A stretch of 6,518 nucleotides of DNA from Lentisphaerota bacterium (GTDB lineage Bacteria; Verrucomicrobiota; Kiritimatiellia; UBA8416; JAFGIZ01), in assembly GCA_016929365.1 (NCBI GenBank), contig JAFGIZ010000251.1, forward strand, positions 1 to 6,518. Direction: 5' to 3'. Made by a program: the position numbers and the translations under genes. This document shows positions 1 through 6,299 of the stretch, one piece after another (within the stretch, counting starts at the first letter, position 1; the number at the start of each line of letters is the position of its first letter). The notes under the pieces were generated by a model. The model did no database searches. It was not told where the DNA came from and worked only from the letters and a program-made list of their open reading frames with translations.

Positions 1-2
1 CC

Positions 3-134
3 AGGTGGCGCCTGTTGTGCCCGGACCAGGTGGATCGTCTGCTGCTTGCGCGGCGGCCGGCGACTGCGGCGGCCGAGGAAGACTACGGGTTCCGGGCGCA
101 GTCGCTGGAGGCGTACCTGGCGAGTCTGGGCTGA
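3..134 (+). CDS. C-terminal end of an unidentified protein (5' partial)
   Basis: An open frame enters from the left edge and stops at the TGA at 132-134, giving 43 residues that begin RWRLLCPDQVDRLLLARRP and end LEAYLASLG. The codons are strongly GC-ending (CTG, GCG, CGG, GAG), like the sure genes here, and the residue mix is that of a normal soluble C-terminus: amphipathic, with an acidic patch (AAAEEDYGF) followed by a short helix. No catalytic motif lies in this fragment, so I assign no function. It converges on the methyltransferase with a 44-bp gap. By context it may be another sugar-metabolism or glycosyltransferase gene, but that is only a guess. An overlapping frame of 284 codons (5-859) is the antisense shadow of the methyltransferase and competes with this reading only at the left edge. 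Confidence 0.6.
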   Translation, partial: RWRLLCPDQVDRLLLARRPATAAAEEDYGFRAQSLEAYLASLG

Positions 135-178
135 CCGAGCGGAGCGACGTCGAGGAATCTGATGCCGTATCGAACAAG
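135..178. repeat. Convergent intergenic gap with a possible dispersed repeat element
   Basis: These 44 bp separate the stop codons of two convergent genes. Read on the minus strand, the segment includes AGATTCCTCGACGTCGCTCC followed by GCTCGG. This resembles the ATTCCTCGACTTCGCTCGGAATGAC-type short repeats that I recall as scattered between genes in many environmental bacterial genomes. An 8-bp palindrome, CGACGTCG, lies at 145-152. There is no long GC stem followed by a T-run, so I do not call a classical terminator, although a bidirectional termination role would suit the position. Only one copy occurs in this window. Confidence 0.3.
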
Positions 179-874
179 TCACCGTGTTTGCGGCCCGGAG
201 CATGCAAAGCCGATGGCCGCGTATTGGGCGCCGGCGGGGAGGCGGCCGAGCAGGCGGTCGATAAGCAGGGTCAGGCGGCGGCCGAGCGGCAGAAACAGGA
301 TATGCCTGACCTGCACCGTGTCGAACCCGGCTTGCCGCAATGCTCCCGCAAGCGTCCGCGGCAGGAGCAGCCGGGCATCCTTGTCGAAGGGGCAGCGGCT
401 GACCGCCCAGCGCGTCAGGGGGTGCAGGGGATTGTGCTCGAAGATGACGAGCGGGGCGCCGGGCTTGAGTACGCGGCAGAGGTCGCGCAGAACGGCGTTC
501 CGGTCCGCGGGTTGAACATGGTGGAGAACGCATACCGCCAGGGCGCCATCGAAAGCCGCGTCGGGGAACGGCAGCCCGCTGTCCCCGGCAAGCACGTAGC
601 GGCAGGCGGGGTTTGCGGCGCGCGCAGAAGCGAGCGCCTCGGGCGAAACGTCGAGCCCCGTCAGACGCCCCACCTGCGGGGCCAGGAAAGGGTGCATGAG
701 GCCGTGGCCGCAGCCGAAGTCGAGGACATCCATCGCGGAGGGCAGCCGACCGGCGGCGGTACAGAAGCGCAGGAAATGGCGGGCCTTGATGTCCAGGCAG
801 AAAGCCTGGTCCGCGGGCAGAAAGGCAATCGCGCGGCGGACCTGATCCTGGTATTGTGAGCGTGTGAGCTTCAC
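179..874 (-). CDS. Class I SAM-dependent methyltransferase
   Basis: This is a Rossmann-fold methyltransferase of the Methyltransf_11/25 type, 231 residues from the chosen GTG start, which is a usual length. The SAM-binding motif I is VLDFGCGHG (about residues 50-58), followed by an acidic residue closing strand 2 in LTGLD (about 75). Motif post-II/III follows as DGALAVCVLHHV (about 109-120), then RVLKPGAPLVIFEHNP. The tail EHNPLHPLT...CPFDKDARLLLP matches a subgroup often found in cell-envelope and glycan gene clusters. No membrane segment is obvious, so it should be cytoplasmic. The GTG at 874 is preferred because AAGGGA lies 4 nt upstream. A TTG at 889 would add five residues but would discard that site. 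It is transcribed away from the other complete genes. The methyl acceptor is unknown; glycan, lipid or quinone-like substrates are all possible. Confidence 0.9.
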   Translation of the reverse strand: MKLTRSQYQDQVRRAIAFLPADQAFCLDIKARHFLRFCTAAGRLPSAMDVLDFGCGHGLMHPFLAPQVGRLTGLDVSPEALASARAANPACRYVLAGDSGLPFPDAAFDGALAVCVLHHVQPADRNAVLRDLCRVLKPGAPLVIFEHNPLHPLTRWAVSRCPFDKDARLLLPRTLAGALRQAGFDTVQVRHILFLPLGRRLTLLIDRLLGRLPAGAQYAAIGFACSGPQTR

Positions 875-878
875 CGGG

Positions 879-884
879 TCCCTT
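879..884 (-). promoter_or_regulatory. Ribosome binding site that decides the methyltransferase start
   Basis: On the minus strand AAAAGGGACCCG directly precedes GTG at 874-872. The AAGGGA core sits 4 nt from this GTG. An upstream in-frame TTG at 889-887 has no comparable purine-rich site in front of it, so the GTG is the better start. Confidence 0.55.
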
Positions 885-894
885 TTCAAAAGCC

Positions 895-924
895 ACTATC
901 CAACAGGGACGTCCCGATTTTCAA
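895..924 (-). promoter_or_regulatory. Candidate sigma-70-like promoter for the methyltransferase
   Basis: Read on the minus strand, TTGAAA (924-919, five of six matches to TTGACA) and GATAGT (900-895, four of six matches to TATAAT) are separated by 18 bp. Transcription would start near 888, giving a leader of about 15 nt that contains the AAGGGA site and starts translation at the GTG at 874. The spacer contains the perfect palindrome GGGACGTCCC. The consensus used is the E. coli one and may not hold for this organism, so confidence is low. Confidence 0.3.
906..915. promoter_or_regulatory. 10-bp perfect palindrome in the divergent promoter region, possible operator
   Basis: GGGACGTCCC is self-complementary and lies between the two divergent starts (874 minus, 942 plus), inside the spacer of the candidate minus-strand promoter. 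A protein bound here could affect both directions. In sequence this GC-rich, a 10-bp palindrome can also arise by chance. Confidence 0.3.
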
Positions 925-941
925 GCGGGAAGAATCTGCTG

Positions 942-2585
942 TTGAGCGGTGTGGCGGGGTTGGCGGCTTTTGCCGTGCAGGCACGCGCGTTGCTGTGCGG
1001 TTTCGTATATGACGATCATGTGGACATTCGCGCTGTTGACGCGGTGTTCACGGCGGGGGGCTGGAAGGATCTGCTGTTTTCCGGTTCGGCCGAACTGTAC
1101 CGGCCGGCCAAGTACCTCTCCTATCATCTGGACTGGCTGGTGTGGGGGTGGCGGCCGTTCGGCTTTCATGCGACCAGCCTGCTGCTCCACGCGATCGTCG
1201 CCGTACTCGTGTGGCGGCTCCTTTATCGCGTGTTGCGCGGGCGGGCGGGCGCGACGGCCGGCGCGCTGTGGTTTGCCCTGCATCCCGTACACGTGGAGGC
1301 CGTGACATGGGTGAGCGCCCGCGGCTCGCTGCTCTGCGCGGCGGCGGTGCTGGGGCTCGCGTGGTTATACCTGTCGGCCGGCCGGCGCCGGGGCGGGTGG
1401 TTCTGGGCCGGCTGGACCGTGCTCTCCGGCCTGGCCGTGTTCAGCCGGGAAGACGCGTTGATGTTTCCGGCGGCGCTGATCGTGATGGAGCTTTGGGTGC
1501 GGCGTGAACGGGGCGAACGGCCCCGCGCGGTCGCGCGGCGTCTGGTCCCTTGCCTGGCCGTGTTCGGCCTGGCGGCGGGGGTCTACCTGCTGCAACGCTT
1601 TCGGATTGTGGATTCGGTCAGCCAGGGGGCGTGGCCGCACGGCGTGACGGGGCTGGTTTCGACGCTGCCCGTGATCCTGGTTCGATACCTCGGCAACCTG
1701 GTGTATCCCGTGACATTGGCGGCGGATCTGCCGGTCGATTATGCCGCCGGTTTCGGGTGGATGTTTAGCCTGGCGACGCTCGTGGCAGCCGGGCTGGGCG
1801 TGTTAATCCTGATGCCGCGCGCCTTGCCGGGACCGTTGCGTTTCGGGCTGGTCTGGTTCGTTATTTTCCTGATTCCGGTTCTGGGTATTGTGCCGATCAA
1901 TCAACCCATGGCGGATCGTTTTCTGTACCTGCCGTCGGCGGGGATCGCGTTGTTGTTGGCCTGGGCGGTCCGGCGGGTGGGGCGGGTACGCGTTTGGGTT
2001 CGCGTTTTGTGCTGGGCGGCGCTGGCGCTGTGGCTGGCGGCGCTGGCGGGTCGGACGTGGGCGTACACGGGGGTATGGCGTACGGACCGGAGCTTGTGGA
2101 CGCATGTGCGGACGGTGAATCCGGCATCTTACCGGGCCTGGAACAATCTTGCCGTTCTTGCGAATAACCGGGGGGATTGGGCTGAGGCGGCGGCGCTGGC
2201 CCGGCAGGCGCTGGAGCGGCGGCCGGATTACCCCTCGGCCTGGATCGCGCTGGGATATGCCTTGGCCGGAATGGGCGAGCCGGACGAGGCGGAGAGCTGG
2301 TATCGCCGCGCGCTGTCGGCCGTACCGGGGAACGCGGTGTGGTGGCGTTTGCTGGCGGACCTGAAGGCGCGCCAAGGCGAGAGAGAGGAGGCGCGCGCCC
2401 TGTATGAAACGCGGGTCTTGCGCTTGCGGCCCGGTTTTGTCGCGGCGCGGCTCGAAGCGGCGGACCTGGCGCTGGAGCAAGGGGACGTGGATGGGGCAAA
2501 GGCGCATTGGCGGGTGGTGCTGGAGGCCGAGCCCGGGAACCGGGTGGCGCGGCATAATCTGCGGGTTGCGGAGCGCGGGAAGTGA
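942..2585 (+). CDS. TMTC-like multi-pass GT-C glycosyltransferase with C-terminal TPR repeats
   Basis: The protein is about 547 residues from the chosen TTG start. The first two thirds are hydrophobic, with roughly ten to twelve membrane helices; the last third is a soluble run of about four TPR units (residues about 395-535), with WNNLAVLANNRGDWAEAAAL as the clearest. Family hallmarks in order are GFVYDDH after helix 1 (acidic pair at about residues 24-25, the place of the GT-C catalytic loop), YRPAKYLSYHLDW, HPVHVEAVTWVSARG, FSREDALMFPAAL, and MADRFLYLPSAGIALLLAW. This pattern is that of bacterial relatives of eukaryotic TMTC O-mannosyltransferases, so transfer of a sugar from a polyprenyl-phosphate donor on the outer face of the inner membrane is inferred; donor and acceptor are unknown. 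The frame extends to a GTG at 864, but that would overlap the divergent methyltransferase and add 26 non-hydrophobic residues; TTG at 942 has GGGAAG 9 nt upstream and GTG at 951 is an alternative. Confidence 0.85.
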   Translation: MSGVAGLAAFAVQARALLCGFVYDDHVDIRAVDAVFTAGGWKDLLFSGSAELYRPAKYLSYHLDWLVWGWRPFGFHATSLLLHAIVAVLVWRLLYRVLRGRAGATAGALWFALHPVHVEAVTWVSARGSLLCAAAVLGLAWLYLSAGRRRGGWFWAGWTVLSGLAVFSREDALMFPAALIVMELWVRRERGERPRAVARRLVPCLAVFGLAAGVYLLQRFRIVDSVSQGAWPHGVTGLVSTLPVILVRYLGNLVYPVTLAADLPVDYAAGFGWMFSLATLVAAGLGVLILMPRALPGPLRFGLVWFVIFLIPVLGIVPINQPMADRFLYLPSAGIALLLAWAVRRVGRVRVWVRVLCWAALALWLAALAGRTWAYTGVWRTDRSLWTHVRTVNPASYRAWNNLAVLANNRGDWAEAAALARQALERRPDYPSAWIALGYALAGMGEPDEAESWYRRALSAVPGNAVWWRLLADLKARQGEREEARALYETRVLRLRPGFVAARLEAADLALEQGDVDGAKAHWRVVLEAEPGNRVARHNLRVAERGK

Positions 2586-2675
2586 TATGTGTATATTTTA
2601 AGGATGCATCGTGCGGCGTGAGGCATTACAGTCGGTGCGGCGTGACAGTTCATAGGGTTCGGTGCGGGGATATTT
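2586..2675. other. 90-bp intergenic region with an AT-rich patch and three short direct repeats
   Basis: The region starts with an AT-rich patch, GTATATTTTA (2591-2600), which stands out in this GC-rich DNA and could supply a -10 element, although no convincing -35 sits at the right distance. GTGCGGCGTGA occurs exactly twice (2611-2621 and 2635-2645). The shorter GTGCGG recurs at 2662-2667, preceded by TCG as in the second copy. The palindrome GATGCATC lies at 2603-2610. The GGGGA at 2666-2670 is the likely ribosome binding site for the ATG at 2676. No hairpin with a T-run is seen, so read-through from the upstream gene is possible. Confidence 0.35.
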
Positions 2676-5144
2676 ATGACGCGTAAGGCGGTGATTGCGG
2701 GGCTCGCGGTTTTGGCCGGGCTGGTTCTGATTACAGTTTTCTGGGCGCCCTTGTTTTCCGGCGAGACCCTGTTTTCCGCCGACCAGGCGCCTTTTTTCCG
2801 GGCGGATTACCAGAAGCACAGGCTGATGGCCTCGTGGGGAATCTGGGTGCCGCGGCTGGCGGGATCGGGGGGCGGGGGAAAGCCCTTTCATCCCTTGCTC
2901 GCGCTCTCGATGCTGCTGCCTCCGCTTGTCTATCACGTCGCCTCGTACGTGTGCTCGCTGGTGCTGATTCTGCTGGGCGGGGTGTTCTTTCTGCGGGGGC
3001 GCGGTATGCCGCGCGTGCCGGCCTTCCTGGGGGCCATGGCGATGGCTTTCGCGGGGTACGGTTTTACCCTGATCTCCGCCGGGCACCGCAGCATCTTCAA
3101 CATGATGGCCTACGCGATATTCATGTTCGCGTTCCTGGACCGGGCGCTCGGGCGGCGGTCGTTCCTTTATTTTGCGCTGGCCGGCGCCTTCGCGGGGTTC
3201 GGCCTGATGTCGCAGCCGGACGTCATGGGATTGATCCTGTTGACGGCGGCGGCGTACGGCAGCTTGCGTTTCATGCAAGAGATGATTGCGTCGCCGGACC
3301 GGCGGGCCGGCATCACGTGGCGGGTGCTGGCGGGCGGCCTGGTCGCGCTGCTGTTTCTCGCGGCCGTGGGGTCCGGATGGTACGAGAGGCTGACCCGCAC
3401 GATCATTCCGCGGCGCGAGCGGCAGATGACCATGACCGGCGCCAGGACGCCGGAAGAGAAGTGGATCTTTACGACGAACTGGAGCATGCCGCCGGAGGAG
3501 ATCGTCGAGTTCGTGGCGCCCGGCATTTACGGGTTCGAGACGGGCCACCCCGACGGGCCGTACTGGGGGCGGGTCGGGCGTTCCTGGAAGTGGGGCGAAC
3601 ACCGCCAGGGCTTGATGAATCTGCGGCAGCACACCGTGTACCTGGGGGTGTTGCAGCTCCTGTTTGCCGTGTATGCCGTGGCGGGGGCTGCGAGGAGGAA
3701 GTTTCCGGGTCCGGGGCGCCGGGCGGACGTCTGGTTCTGGGCGGGTGCGGCGGTGTTGAGCGTATTGCTGGCGCTGGGGCGCTACTTTCCGCTGTACCGG
3801 CTGTTTCACGCGCTGCCGGTGGCTTCCAAGATTCGCGCCCCCATCAAGTTCATTCATATCACGGATATCTCGGTCGCGGTGCTGTTTGCTTTCGGGGTCG
3901 CGCTGTTCCTGCGCGACCTGAAGGCGGCGCGGAGCAAGGAGGCCCCGGAGATCGAAAGTGTGCGCAAGCGCTTGGCCGGATTTGCCGCCGGATCCGGGGC
4001 GGCCGGTCTGCTGTTATGGATCGCGGCTGGCGTGCTGGGATCTTTTGAGCCGGGCTTTACAAAATACTGGCGGGAGCTTGGCCTGGACCGTTTTGCGCCT
4101 TTGCTGATGGAGCGCATGCAGGGTGCGCTTGTCCATGGAGGCGTTCTGTTTATAGCCGGCGCCGCGATCTTTGCGGCCGCCCGGTGGATGAGAAGCGCGG
4201 CGACGGCCGGGTGCGCGGCTCTGGGCCTGTTGTTGGTCATTGTGCCCCTTGACATGGCGCTCGTGGGCCGGCGCTACGTTCATGTGCGCGATGTGTCGGC
4301 CGTCTATGCGCCCAACCCCGTGGCCGAGCGGATTCTGGCCGAGCCGGAGCCGGCCCGGACGGCCTATTACCTGTCTCCGCGCGGCACGTACGACGTGCTC
4401 TGGCGCAGCTTCAACGCGCACGGGGTCTTCATGATGAACCCGGGCCCGCACGACCGCCTCTCCGAGGCATACCAGACGTTCTTCGAGGCATTCCAGGAGA
4501 ACCTGCTGCGCTTGTGGCAGATCACGAATACGCGTTTCATTATCGGGGCCAGACAGCAGCTAGGCGGGCTGATCGAGCATCCGGCAATCGAGGTCGAGAT
4601 GGATTTCGAGGTTGTCAATGGACGTCTCCGCGAGGTTGCCCGGGGACGGGGGCGGTTCGTGCTCTTGCGGTTCAACGGCTGTCTGCCGAGGGCGCTGGTC
4701 TACCATGACTGGGAGCAGCGTGAGCCTGCGGATGCGCTGGAGCGCATGACCTCGGCCGAGTGGAACCCGTACGCGACGGTGTTGGTGTCCGGCGAGGTCG
4801 GCCTGGCGGCGCCGGGGGGCGAGCCGACCGCCGCGCGCCTGGCAAAATACGAAACGACGCATGTCGAGGTGGACGTGCGGACGCCCGCGAGCGGACTGTT
4901 GTTGTTAAACGACAAGTACGATGAAGATTGGACGGTGACGGTGGACGGCAAGCCCGCCGGGCTGTTGCGTTGCAACTATCTTATGCGGGGCGTGGCGCTT
5001 ACCGCGGGCCGGCACCGGGTCGTATTCTCGTACCGGCCGTGGCTCGCGTACTTTGTGATCAATGTGCTGGCCTGCATTGTCCTGGCGGGGTGGGGCGTCG
5101 CGGCCGGCTGCAAAACGTTTCGCCGACCGGATCGGCGCGGGTGA
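2676..5144 (+). CDS. YfhO-family GT-C-type integral membrane protein
   Basis: The protein has 822 residues, within the usual range for this large family. An N-terminal helix (about 5-25) leads into an extracytoplasmic loop with ETLFSADQAPF, whose Asp36 is in the position of the GT-C catalytic acid. About a dozen helices follow up to residue 530, including SAGHRSIFNMMAYAIFMF (about 134-151). Between helices lies a long loop (about 238-317) with TTNWSMPPEEIVEFVAPGIYG, a signature of this family. Residues about 535-787 are a soluble domain ending in LLLLNDKYDEDWTVTVDGKP and FSYRP, the typical C-terminal beta-sandwich, then a last helix (about 788-810) and a basic tail. B. subtilis YfhO is implicated in adding GlcNAc to lipoteichoic acid from a lipid-linked sugar; here the acceptor is unknown. 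The start is well supported by GGGGA 5 nt upstream. Only 12 bp separate it from wecB, which implies co-transcription. Confidence 0.88.
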   Translation: MTRKAVIAGLAVLAGLVLITVFWAPLFSGETLFSADQAPFFRADYQKHRLMASWGIWVPRLAGSGGGGKPFHPLLALSMLLPPLVYHVASYVCSLVLILLGGVFFLRGRGMPRVPAFLGAMAMAFAGYGFTLISAGHRSIFNMMAYAIFMFAFLDRALGRRSFLYFALAGAFAGFGLMSQPDVMGLILLTAAAYGSLRFMQEMIASPDRRAGITWRVLAGGLVALLFLAAVGSGWYERLTRTIIPRRERQMTMTGARTPEEKWIFTTNWSMPPEEIVEFVAPGIYGFETGHPDGPYWGRVGRSWKWGEHRQGLMNLRQHTVYLGVLQLLFAVYAVAGAARRKFPGPGRRADVWFWAGAAVLSVLLALGRYFPLYRLFHALPVASKIRAPIKFIHITDISVAVLFAFGVALFLRDLKAARSKEAPEIESVRKRLAGFAAGSGAAGLLLWIAAGVLGSFEPGFTKYWRELGLDRFAPLLMERMQGALVHGGVLFIAGAAIFAAARWMRSAATAGCAALGLLLVIVPLDMALVGRRYVHVRDVSAVYAPNPVAERILAEPEPARTAYYLSPRGTYDVLWRSFNAHGVFMMNPGPHDRLSEAYQTFFEAFQENLLRLWQITNTRFIIGARQQLGGLIEHPAIEVEMDFEVVNGRLREVARGRGRFVLLRFNGCLPRALVYHDWEQREPADALERMTSAEWNPYATVLVSGEVGLAAPGGEPTAARLAKYETTHVEVDVRTPASGLLLLNDKYDEDWTVTVDGKPAGLLRCNYLMRGVALTAGRHRVVFSYRPWLAYFVINVLACIVLAGWGVAAGCKTFRRPDRRG

Positions 5145-5145
5145 C

Positions 5146-5152
5146 GGGTGGA
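5146..5152 (+). promoter_or_regulatory. wecB: Ribosome binding site that decides the wecB start
   Basis: GGGTGGA ends 4 nt before the ATG at 5157. The competing in-frame GTG at 5148 lies inside this purine-rich stretch and has no equally good site upstream. Confidence 0.5.
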
Positions 5153-5156
5153 TCGC

Positions 5157-6239
5157 ATGAGCGTGCTCTCGATAGTCGGGGCCCGGCCTCAGTTCGTCAA
5201 GGCGGCGGTGGTCGGCCGCGCCTTGGAGCGGGCGGGCATCGAGAACATGGTCGTGCATTCCGGGCAGCACTACGACGACAACATGTCCGACGTCTTCTTC
5301 CGGGATCTGGACATGCGCGCGCCCGACTATGAGCTGGGCGTCGGGTCCGGCTCGCATGCCCGGCAGACCGGGGAGACGATGATGCGCCTGGAGCCGTTGT
5401 GTGCCAGGATCAGGCCTGCCGCCATGCTTGTATACGGCGACACCAATACCACGCTGGCCGGCGCGTTGGTGGCGGCAAAGGCGGGCGTGCGGCTGGCCCA
5501 TGTCGAGGCGGGTCTTCGCAGCTTCGACCGCAGCATGCCTGAAGAAATCAACCGGGTCCTGACGGATCACGTTTCCCGCTGGCTGTTTTGCCCTACGGAG
5601 ACGGCCGTTCGGAATCTTGCGGGCGAAGGCATGACGCAAGGGGTGCACCAGGTCGGCGACGTGATGTACGACGCGGTGTTGTGGTTTCGGCGGAAGGCGG
5701 GGGAGCGCGGGTCGGACGGCGGCACGACGCCGGTATCCCCAAACGGCGCCTACGTATTGGCAACGATACACCGTGACTTCAATGCCGATGATCCGGATCG
5801 GTTGCGCGCCATCATCGGCGGACTGAGCGCATGCCGGTACCCGGTTGTGCTTCCGGCGCATCCGCGACTGCGCAAGCAGATCGGCGCCTTTCGATTGGAG
5901 GGTGGGCTGGCCGCGGGGGGGATTCGTATGGTGGAGCCCGTAGGTTATCTCGAGATGGCCCGGTTGGAAATGCGTGCAGCCGTCCTGGTAACGGACAGCG
6001 GCGGTGTGCAGAAGGAGGCCTTTTTCCACGGTTTGCCGTGCGTCACGGTGCGTCCGAACACGGAATGGCCGGAGACCGTCGAGCTGGGATGGAACCGGCT
6101 TGTCGGGGCTGATGCGCAGGAGATTGCAACGGCCGTTGACGCCGCTGCGGCGCCGCCGGTGTGCGGCGAGCTTGCTTTCCCGTTCGGAGACGGCCGCGCA
6201 GCCTCCAGGCTGGCCGGAATTCTCGCGCGGGAACTATGA
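5157..6239 (+). CDS. wecB: UDP-N-acetylglucosamine 2-epimerase, non-hydrolysing
   Basis: The enzyme interconverts UDP-GlcNAc and UDP-ManNAc in the cytoplasm, feeding glycan synthesis. It is 360 residues, near the usual size, with two Rossmann-like GT-B halves. Motifs in order are GARPQFVKA (Arg10, Lys15), HSGQHYDDNMSD, VYGDTNTTLAG (Asp95), AHVEAGLRSFDRSMPEEINR (Glu117 and the later Glu pair), VGDVMYDA, ATIHRDFN (His205), LPAHPRLRK, and TDSGGVQKEAFFHGLPC with TEWPETVELGWN at the UDP site. With the ATG at 5157 the numbering of Arg10, Lys15, Asp95 and Glu117 coincides with that reported for E. coli WecB. That and GGGTGGA 4 nt upstream favour this start over the GTG at 5148. The usual HRxEN sequence reads HRDFN here. 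The gene lies 12 bp behind the YfhO-like gene. The direction of use and the pathway using ManNAc cannot be told from this window. Confidence 0.95.
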   Translation: MSVLSIVGARPQFVKAAVVGRALERAGIENMVVHSGQHYDDNMSDVFFRDLDMRAPDYELGVGSGSHARQTGETMMRLEPLCARIRPAAMLVYGDTNTTLAGALVAAKAGVRLAHVEAGLRSFDRSMPEEINRVLTDHVSRWLFCPTETAVRNLAGEGMTQGVHQVGDVMYDAVLWFRRKAGERGSDGGTTPVSPNGAYVLATIHRDFNADDPDRLRAIIGGLSACRYPVVLPAHPRLRKQIGAFRLEGGLAAGGIRMVEPVGYLEMARLEMRAAVLVTDSGGVQKEAFFHGLPCVTVRPNTEWPETVELGWNRLVGADAQEIATAVDAAAAPPVCGELAFPFGDGRAASRLAGILAREL

Positions 6240-6260
6240 ATCTGAGTGTGCAAAGTACAT

Positions 6261-6280
6261 GACCCGGGCCGGTTTGGGTC
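6261..6280. other. Short inverted repeat between wecB and the lipoprotein gene
   Basis: GACCC (6261-6265) and GGGTC (6276-6280) can pair. In RNA the stem could be extended inward by G-U pairs between GG(G) and (U)UU. No T-run follows, so it is a weak candidate for termination or transcript processing and may be chance. Confidence 0.2.
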
Positions 6281-6299
6281 CACCAGGGTAGAGTGCAAT

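Noticed and set aside
5..859. 284-codon plus-strand open frame across the methyltransferase region
   Set aside because: It is antisense to a protein with clear SAM-binding motifs. Its translation has no recognisable motif and is rich in Gly, Arg and Ala, as expected for a shadow frame in GC-rich DNA. Its left end also conflicts with the partial upstream gene.
2015..2048. Exact 13-bp direct repeat GGCGGCGCTGGCG, 21 bp apart
   Set aside because: It falls within codons for an Ala/Leu-rich membrane helix (WAALALWLAALAG). Repeated GCG and CTG codons explain it.
2598..3857. 419-codon minus-strand open frame opposite the YfhO-like gene
   Set aside because: The translation is dominated by Arg, His, Gln and Pro without hydrophobic pattern or motifs, and it lies opposite a well-supported membrane protein. 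Long antisense frames are common at this base composition.
4905..6029. 374-codon minus-strand open frame opposite the YfhO-like 3' end and wecB
   Set aside because: It spans two genes and their junction, shows the same Arg/His/Pro-rich shadow composition and has no motif, whereas wecB on the other strand is certain.
6261..6280. Rho-independent terminator after wecB
   Set aside because: The stem has only five Watson-Crick pairs and no T-run follows, so I list it only as a weak inverted repeat.
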